DNA of 11,666 nt from contig LFTM01000153.1 of the NCBI GenBank assembly GCA_001513505.1, positions 1-11,666 of the forward strand. The letters are read 5' to 3'. The translations under genes were made by a program, and so were the position numbers. Origin of the DNA: Clostridiales bacterium DTU092. GTDB lineage: Bacteria > Bacillota > Clostridia > Caldicoprobacterales > Caldicoprobacteraceae. Within the stretch, counting starts at the first letter, position 1; every line of letters begins with the position of its first letter. The notes under the pieces are model-generated. The model was given only the letters and a program-made list of their open reading frames with translations. It had not been told where the DNA came from and did not search any database. Of the stretch, positions 7,887 to 11,666 are shown in pieces.

Positions 7887-9671
7887 ATGTTAAGACAGCG
7901 AATAACTGATGATGAGGCATTGGAAAAACCGTTTAACAAGGAGCAGTTTAAGCGGCTTTTGAGTTATATGAAGCCATACAAAAAACAGCTTGCCATTACA
8001 TTGGTACTTATGGTCATAGCTGCCGTGTGCGGCCTGCTTGGACCGCTTATTCTGCAGATAGCTATTGATAAGTATATGGTCAGGGAGAAACTGCTCGGCT
8101 TAATGCTTATAACGCTGACCTTTTTGGGAATTAATCTGCTTAGTATGGTGTGTGTGCGTTCCCGTGTCAGGATCATGGTTGTAGTCGGACAGGAGGTACT
8201 ATTCAGACTTCGTCAGGACCTGTTTAACCATATACAAAAGTTGTCCTTTACCTTCTATGACAGCAGACCTGCAGGGAAAATACTGGTGCGCATTATTAAC
8301 GATGTAAATTCCCTCAGTGATTTGCTGACAAACGGTATTATAAATGTGGTAACCGATGTTTTTACACTGATTGTGGCTTTGATTTTTATGTTCTCCATAC
8401 ACTTTAAACTGGCTTTAATCACCCTTACAACGGTACCATTAATGTTGCTGGTAATTTTTCTGCTGAAAAGGACCATCAGGGTCCGCTGGCAGAATGTCCG
8501 TAAAAAGGTATCCAATATGAATGCCTATCTTCACGAAAGTCTTGCAGGTATGAGGGTAACCCAGGTGTTTGTCCGTGAGCCCGAGACCCGGGATCTATAC
8601 CGTCAGCTCAGTGGAGATATATATTCTACCTGGATGAGTGCAATAAAGATAAACAACCTGTTCTGGCCCAGCGTTGAACTGATAGCTGCTGTAGGAACGG
8701 TTCTGATCTACTGGTATGGCATTAGATTTTTGGACCAGGGTACGGTAACGGTAGGTGTTCTGGTTGCCTTTACAGGCTATGTATGGCGATTCTGGCATCC
8801 TTTAAACAACCTGGCGAATTTTTATAATTCACTGCTTGTAGCCATGGCTTCTACCGAACGAATATTTGAACTGCTTGACGAAAAGCCTGATATTACCGAT
8901 GCGGAAGATGCCGTCGAAATGCCTCCTATAAAAGGTGAGGTCACTTTCGATAATGTTACATTTTACTATGAGCCTGAAAAGCCGGTGCTTGAAAATATCA
9001 ACTTCACTGTAAAACCGGGAGAAACCATTGCTCTGGTTGGGCCTACCGGTGCCGGTAAGACCACTATTGTCAATCTTATAAGCCGGTTTTATGATACCGT
9101 GGAAGGAAGAGTTTTAATTGACGGAGTGGACATTCGGGGAGTAGTTTTACATTCTCTTCGAAAACAAATGGGTGTAATGCTTCAGGATCCGTTCATATTC
9201 TCGGGCACCATCATGGATAATATCCGCTATGGACGGCTGGATGCTACCGATGAGGAAGTAATTGAAGCAGCAAAGGTAGTGCACGCCCATGAGTTTATTA
9301 AGGATATGGAGGACGGGTACTATACTCAGGTACAGGAACGGGGATCCCGGCTGTCACAGGGGCAGAAACAGCTTATTTCATTCGCTCGTGCCCTGCTGGC
9401 GGATCCTAAGATTCTCATTCTGGATGAAGCCACATCCAGCATAGACACCCGTACAGAAATATTGATTCAGGAAGGTTTAAAGGAACTGCTTAAAGGCAGA
9501 ACATCCTTTGTCATAGCCCATAGACTGTCTACTATTAGAAATGCCGATCGTATTATGGTGATTGACCATAATAAGATAGTGGAGTGCGGCAGCCATGACG
9601 AGCTGATTGAAAAGAAAGGCATGTATTATAACCTGTACAAAGCTCAGTATAAGTACTTAAAGGCTATTTAA
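7887..9671 (+). CDS. ABC exporter half-transporter, catalytic-site subunit
   Basis: 594 residues with the same architecture as its neighbour: membrane domain about 20-330, ATP-binding domain about 350-590. Motifs are Walker A GPTGAGKT (385-392), Q-loop MLQDPF, Walker B ILILD (509-513) followed by catalytic Glu514 (DEATSSID), and H-loop His545. The signature is LSQGQ (489-493) instead of LSGGQ. In a head-to-tail dimer this altered signature faces the Asp496 site of the partner, so both changes fall in the same degenerate ATP site. The other site (Glu514 here plus LSGGQ of the partner) is complete. The ATG is preceded by AGGTGAT (7874-7880), inside the end of the upstream gene, so the two are surely co-translated. 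The N-terminal extension of about 20 charged residues is cytoplasmic. Confidence 0.95.
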   Translation: MLRQRITDDEALEKPFNKEQFKRLLSYMKPYKKQLAITLVLMVIAAVCGLLGPLILQIAIDKYMVREKLLGLMLITLTFLGINLLSMVCVRSRVRIMVVVGQEVLFRLRQDLFNHIQKLSFTFYDSRPAGKILVRIINDVNSLSDLLTNGIINVVTDVFTLIVALIFMFSIHFKLALITLTTVPLMLLVIFLLKRTIRVRWQNVRKKVSNMNAYLHESLAGMRVTQVFVREPETRDLYRQLSGDIYSTWMSAIKINNLFWPSVELIAAVGTVLIYWYGIRFLDQGTVTVGVLVAFTGYVWRFWHPLNNLANFYNSLLVAMASTERIFELLDEKPDITDAEDAVEMPPIKGEVTFDNVTFYYEPEKPVLENINFTVKPGETIALVGPTGAGKTTIVNLISRFYDTVEGRVLIDGVDIRGVVLHSLRKQMGVMLQDPFIFSGTIMDNIRYGRLDATDEEVIEAAKVVHAHEFIKDMEDGYYTQVQERGSRLSQGQKQLISFARALLADPKILILDEATSSIDTRTEILIQEGLKELLKGRTSFVIAHRLSTIRNADRIMVIDHNKIVECGSHDELIEKKGMYYNLYKAQYKYLKAI

Positions 9672-9707
9672 CCAATCGTCTGACATATGATATGAACTCA
9701 AGGATAT

Positions 9708-9741
9708 AAGGGCTGGATCATTATGTTCCAGCCCTTTTTTT
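9708..9741 (+). terminator. Strong intrinsic terminator after the ABC exporter operon
   Basis: AAGGGCTGGA (9708-9717) pairs perfectly with TCCAGCCCTT (9727-9736) around a 9-nt loop, and the T-run extends 9735-9741. It sits 37 nt after the stop of the second transporter gene and separates it from the DUF3343 gene. Confidence 0.93.
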
Positions 9742-9747
9742 GTTTGG

Positions 9748-9903
9748 ATATTGATGTTTGACAGATACTGCATTGAACCGGTTTTGTGAAGGATACAGGA
9801 ACGGCTGTAATACCGTAGGAATATATTGATAATAATCGGTTATTTGAGCACTTGAGTTTGCAATTGCATAAAATGTTATTCATGATTTTTGAAATATATT
9901 GAT
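9748..9903 (+). repeat. Three spaced copies of ATATTGAT upstream of the DUF3343 gene
   Basis: ATATTGAT occurs at 9748-9755, 9823-9830 and 9896-9903, with start distances of 75 and 73 nt. The last two copies extend to the same 12-mer, AATATATTGATA (9820-9831 and 9893-9904). The sequence between copies is not alike, so this is not a tandem duplication. It may be spaced operators or just AT-rich chance. I found no convincing promoter in 9742-9941. Confidence 0.25.
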
Positions 9904-9944
9904 AGCTTCTCTGAACCAATGATTATTATGGAGGGAATCATGTG

Positions 9945-10220
9945 ATGTACAACCACAGCTATGGATTGATTGCATTCCGTTCAAGGCAGCATGCCATTCA
10001 TTTTAGCGAGATTTTGAAAGCGGCAGGATATCCGGTTCATATTGTCCCTTCTCCTAAAGGGATATCTCTGGGATGCGGCCTGTCATTGAAATTTTCACTA
10101 CACTTGACTGCCGGGATTATGGAAATGTACAACAGGTACCGGTATCCGATCAGCGGATTTTATCAGGTGGATCACAAGGGAGATCAGACTATAATCAAAA
10201 GAATACCGTATCCAGTATAA
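9945..10220 (+). CDS. Small DUF3343 protein (putative Se/S carrier-like)
   Basis: 91 residues. The pattern YGLIAFRSRQHAIHFSEIL, then AAGYPVHIVPSPKGISLGCGLSLKF, resembles DUF3343 proteins, small cytoplasmic proteins of about 80 residues with a conserved Cys in an SxCGLAxxF-like motif. Pfam describes them as putative Se/S carrier-like, and the function is not proven. The single Cys lies in GCGLSLKF (about residue 44). The C-terminal tail YQVDHKGDQTIIKRIPYPV is unassigned. GGAGGG (9930-9935) supports either the ATG at 9945 or a GTG at 9942. An ATG at 9940 is followed directly by a stop. The gene stands alone: a strong terminator lies upstream and a new promoter lies before the next gene. No selenium or cysteine desulfurase gene is nearby. 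Confidence 0.75.
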   Translation: MYNHSYGLIAFRSRQHAIHFSEILKAAGYPVHIVPSPKGISLGCGLSLKFSLHLTAGIMEMYNRYRYPISGFYQVDHKGDQTIIKRIPYPV

Positions 10221-10306
10221 TAATGATATTATTTAAGCAGTTAGCTAAATCATGTTTGTTTAAATTAAGAACAACGGGGGTATAGTATAGTTACAAAAAA
10301 TATGTG

Positions 10307-10335
10307 TTGCATAATACAATTGATACTGCTAAAAT
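10307..10335 (+). promoter_or_regulatory. Candidate promoter for the ECF S component gene
   Basis: TTGCAT (10307-10312), 17 nt, TAAAAT (10330-10335). Transcription would begin near 10342, giving a leader of about 100 nt that contains the paired elements described at 10351-10419. ATACT and AGTAT flank the -10, a weak inverted repeat of uncertain meaning. Confidence 0.5.
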
Positions 10336-10350
10336 AGTATTCATTAAAGC

Positions 10351-10419
10351 CGGTATCCTCAGTGAGCCGGACTAAAATTAATCCTATGTGATGAGGTACC
10401 GTCAGGTATCCATTCCTGG
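10351..10419 (+). promoter_or_regulatory. Possible structured 5' leader (two hairpins) of the vitamin transporter gene
   Basis: CGGTATCCTCA (10351-10361) pairs with TGAGGTACCG (10392-10401) in ten base pairs with one bulged U at 10356, closing a loop of 30 nt. Directly after it, UCAGG (10402-10406) can pair with CCUGG (10415-10419) around 8 nt. The ribosome binding site GGAGGTG (10429-10435) follows and is free. I see no T-run, so any control would act on translation or RNA stability. I cannot match this to a named riboswitch. The pan motif linked to pantothenate genes is one idea to test. Confidence 0.35.
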
Positions 10420-10441
10420 AACTTGAACGGAGGTGTAAAAC

Positions 10442-11038
10442 ATGAAGCTTACTACACGAAAATTAGCGGTTACAGGTATGCTGGCTGCAATTTCAATCAT
10501 TCTGGGGCTTACTCCCATTGGTCTGATCCCATTACCCTTCAGTCCTACCAAGGCTACCATAATGCATATCCCGGTTATCATTGGTACTATAGTTGAGGGT
10601 CCTGTAGTCGGGCTTATTATAGGTTTGATATTTGGCGTGTTTAGCATGTACCAGGCGGCTACCATGCCTACCAACCCTGCCCAGTTTGTGTTCCTGGACC
10701 CATTGGTTGCGGTTTTACCCCGTCTGCTTATCGCTATAACTTCATATTTAGTCTATAGAGAAGTAAAGCAGATTTTTAAAAAGGATACCCGGGGAGTGGC
10801 ATCCGGTATTGCTGCGGCTGCAGTGGGCACACTAACCAATACGGTAGGGGTTCTGCTGACAATCTATTTGCGCTATGGGGCTGAGTATGCCGAGAAATTG
10901 GGTATACCTCCTGAGACGGTAGGAGGGTTTATATTGGGTATTGGTGTATCTCACGGGATCCCTGAAGTGATTGTGGCTATAATCATTGTGACTGCTGTAC
11001 TGCAAGGGTTGCAGAGAATTTACCGAAAGGTGTTTTGA
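10442..11038 (+). CDS. ECF transporter S component, probably pantothenate-specific (PanT-like)
   Basis: 198 residues, mostly hydrophobic, with about six membrane helices (roughly 8-25, 38-52, 54-72, 80-102, 115-142, 165-190). The length is usual for S components. The N-terminus TTRKLAVTGMLAAIS has the small-residue pattern that S components use to contact the EcfT subunit. The motif SPTKATIMHIPVIIGTIVEGP is typical of the ECF_trnsprt family, which includes pantothenate and other vitamin binders. It captures substrate at the membrane and needs a shared EcfA/A'/T energising module, which is not in this window. Substrate choice rests on coaX, encoded 55 nt downstream. Riboflavin or another vitamin cannot be excluded from sequence alone. 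GGAGGTG (10429-10435) is an excellent ribosome binding site. Confidence 0.8.
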   Translation: MKLTTRKLAVTGMLAAISIILGLTPIGLIPLPFSPTKATIMHIPVIIGTIVEGPVVGLIIGLIFGVFSMYQAATMPTNPAQFVFLDPLVAVLPRLLIAITSYLVYREVKQIFKKDTRGVASGIAAAAVGTLTNTVGVLLTIYLRYGAEYAEKLGIPPETVGGFILGIGVSHGIPEVIVAIIIVTAVLQGLQRIYRKVF

Positions 11039-11044
11039 CGGTTC

Positions 11045-11076
11045 ATAGGCAGGGGGTTCCCTGCCTATATATTTTT
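11045..11076 (+). terminator. Terminator-like hairpin between the S component gene and coaX
   Basis: ATAGGCAGGG (11045-11054) pairs perfectly with CCCTGCCTAT (11059-11068) around a GGTT loop, followed by ATATTTTT (11069-11076). This is a 10-bp stem with a short T-run, only 3 nt before the coaX ribosome binding site. It could stop or reduce transcription into coaX, or act as an RNA processing/stability element. I see no separate coaX promoter between the two genes. Confidence 0.65.
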
Positions 11077-11093
11077 ATAGGAGTGGTGGAAAT

Positions 11094-11666
11094 ATGTTGC
11101 TGGTAATGGATGTTGGGAATACCAATACAGTTGTTGGTGTTTATGATGGGAATACACTTATTAATAGCTGGCGTCTGGTTTCGGATCGGGAAAGATCGGC
11201 CGATGAATTTGCCATAGTTATACTGGGCTTATTCAGACATCATGGGCTCTCTCATAACAGTATCGATGCCATTGCTGTTTCATCGGTTGTGCCTCCTATG
11301 ATGGGTGCCATTGAACAGATGTGCCGGAAGTATTTTGGCATAGAACCGCTGGTAATAGGGCCGGGAGTTAAAACCGGTATAAACATTCTTTATGAAAATC
11401 CCAAAGAAGTGGGGGCAGACAGGATAGTAAATGCAGTGGCCGCTTATGAAATGTACGGTGGTCCCATTATTGTTGTGGATTTTGGGACAGCCACTACCTT
11501 CTGTGCTATTTCCGAGAAAGGCGAATACCTGGGCGGATGTGTTGCTCCGGGTATTACCATATCAACCGAGGCTTTATATCAGAGAGCAGCCAAGCTGCCC
11601 AAAGTAGAACTTGTAAGGCCGCCCCGGGTTATCTGTAAAAATACGGTGAACAGTATGCAGGCGGGG
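11094..11666 (+). CDS. coaX: Type III pantothenate kinase (3' end beyond window)
   Basis: 191 residues are seen of a usual 255 or so. It phosphorylates pantothenate, the first step of coenzyme A synthesis, in the cytoplasm. The start MLLVMDVGNTNTVVGVYDG carries the DxGNT phosphate-binding motif of the acetate/sugar kinase (ASKHA) fold (residues 6-13). SSVVPP (63-68) follows, then YENPKEVGADRIVNAVAA (100-117) with the expected catalytic Asp109, and VVDFGTATTF (127-136). GGCVAPGI follows at 147-154. All expected motifs are intact. Type III kinases need a monovalent cation such as K+ and are not feedback-inhibited by CoA. AGGAG (11079-11083) with GGTGG serves the ATG. The gene follows a pantothenate-type transporter, so uptake and activation are linked. 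A terminator-like hairpin stands between them. Confidence 0.97.
   Translation, partial: MLLVMDVGNTNTVVGVYDGNTLINSWRLVSDRERSADEFAIVILGLFRHHGLSHNSIDAIAVSSVVPPMMGAIEQMCRKYFGIEPLVIGPGVKTGINILYENPKEVGADRIVNAVAAYEMYGGPIIVVDFGTATTFCAISEKGEYLGGCVAPGITISTEALYQRAAKLPKVELVRPPRVICKNTVNSMQAG

Noticed and set aside
5875..9689. 13-bp repeat CGTCTGACATATG at 5875-5887 and 9677-9689, each at or just after the end of a gene
   Set aside because: In a window of this size about one shared 13-mer is expected by chance, and flanking bases differ, so I do not treat it as an attachment site or element end.
9758..9763. Consensus -35 TTGACA upstream of the DUF3343 gene
   Set aside because: No acceptable -10 lies 16-19 nt downstream, so it is not listed as a promoter.
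9698..9919. Minus-strand 73-codon frame downstream of the exporter genes
   Set aside because: It runs through the intrinsic terminator hairpin, its composition is unlike a real protein, and no ribosome binding site is seen.

Overview
The window looks like chromosomal DNA from a clostridial Firmicute. The evidence is strong AGGAGG-type ribosome binding sites, Gram-positive style promoters, an ECF vitamin transporter S component next to type III pantothenate kinase, a BirA with an N-terminal DNA-binding domain, and moderate AT richness. I cannot name the species. Almost all of the sequence is explained by ten protein genes. I see no tRNA, rRNA, CRISPR array, insertion sequence or phage gene.

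Left part (1-3797, minus strand): a three-gene operon of a MoxR-type AAA+ ATPase, a DUF58 protein and a TgpA-like membrane transglutaminase. The last is cut by the left edge. Each junction is an ATGA stop/start overlap, so the genes are probably translationally coupled. In this widespread trio the MoxR ATPase is thought to act as a chaperone for a DUF58 and transglutaminase module at the membrane.

Middle (3798-5881, plus strand): birA is read divergently. It overlaps by 8 nt a gene for an S58/P1 (DmpA-like) Ntn-type aminopeptidase. The divergent intergenic region holds a good promoter on each strand and a possible BirA operator over the birA promoter.

Next (5882-9741, plus strand): two half-size ABC exporters form a heterodimeric pair, with one degenerate and one consensus ATP site. 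An inverted repeat and promoter lie upstream and a strong intrinsic terminator follows.

Right part (9742-11666, plus strand): a stand-alone small DUF3343 protein, then an ECF-type S component (probably for pantothenate) with a structured leader, then coaX. coaX is cut by the right edge. A perfect terminator-like hairpin sits between the transporter gene and coaX. Together they suggest uptake of pantothenate and its first step to coenzyme A.

Nothing here amounts to a clearly new system. The points most worth following are regulatory (the birA operator, the transporter leader, the hairpin before coaX), the birA-peptidase coupling, and an unusual substitution in the biotin ligase motif.
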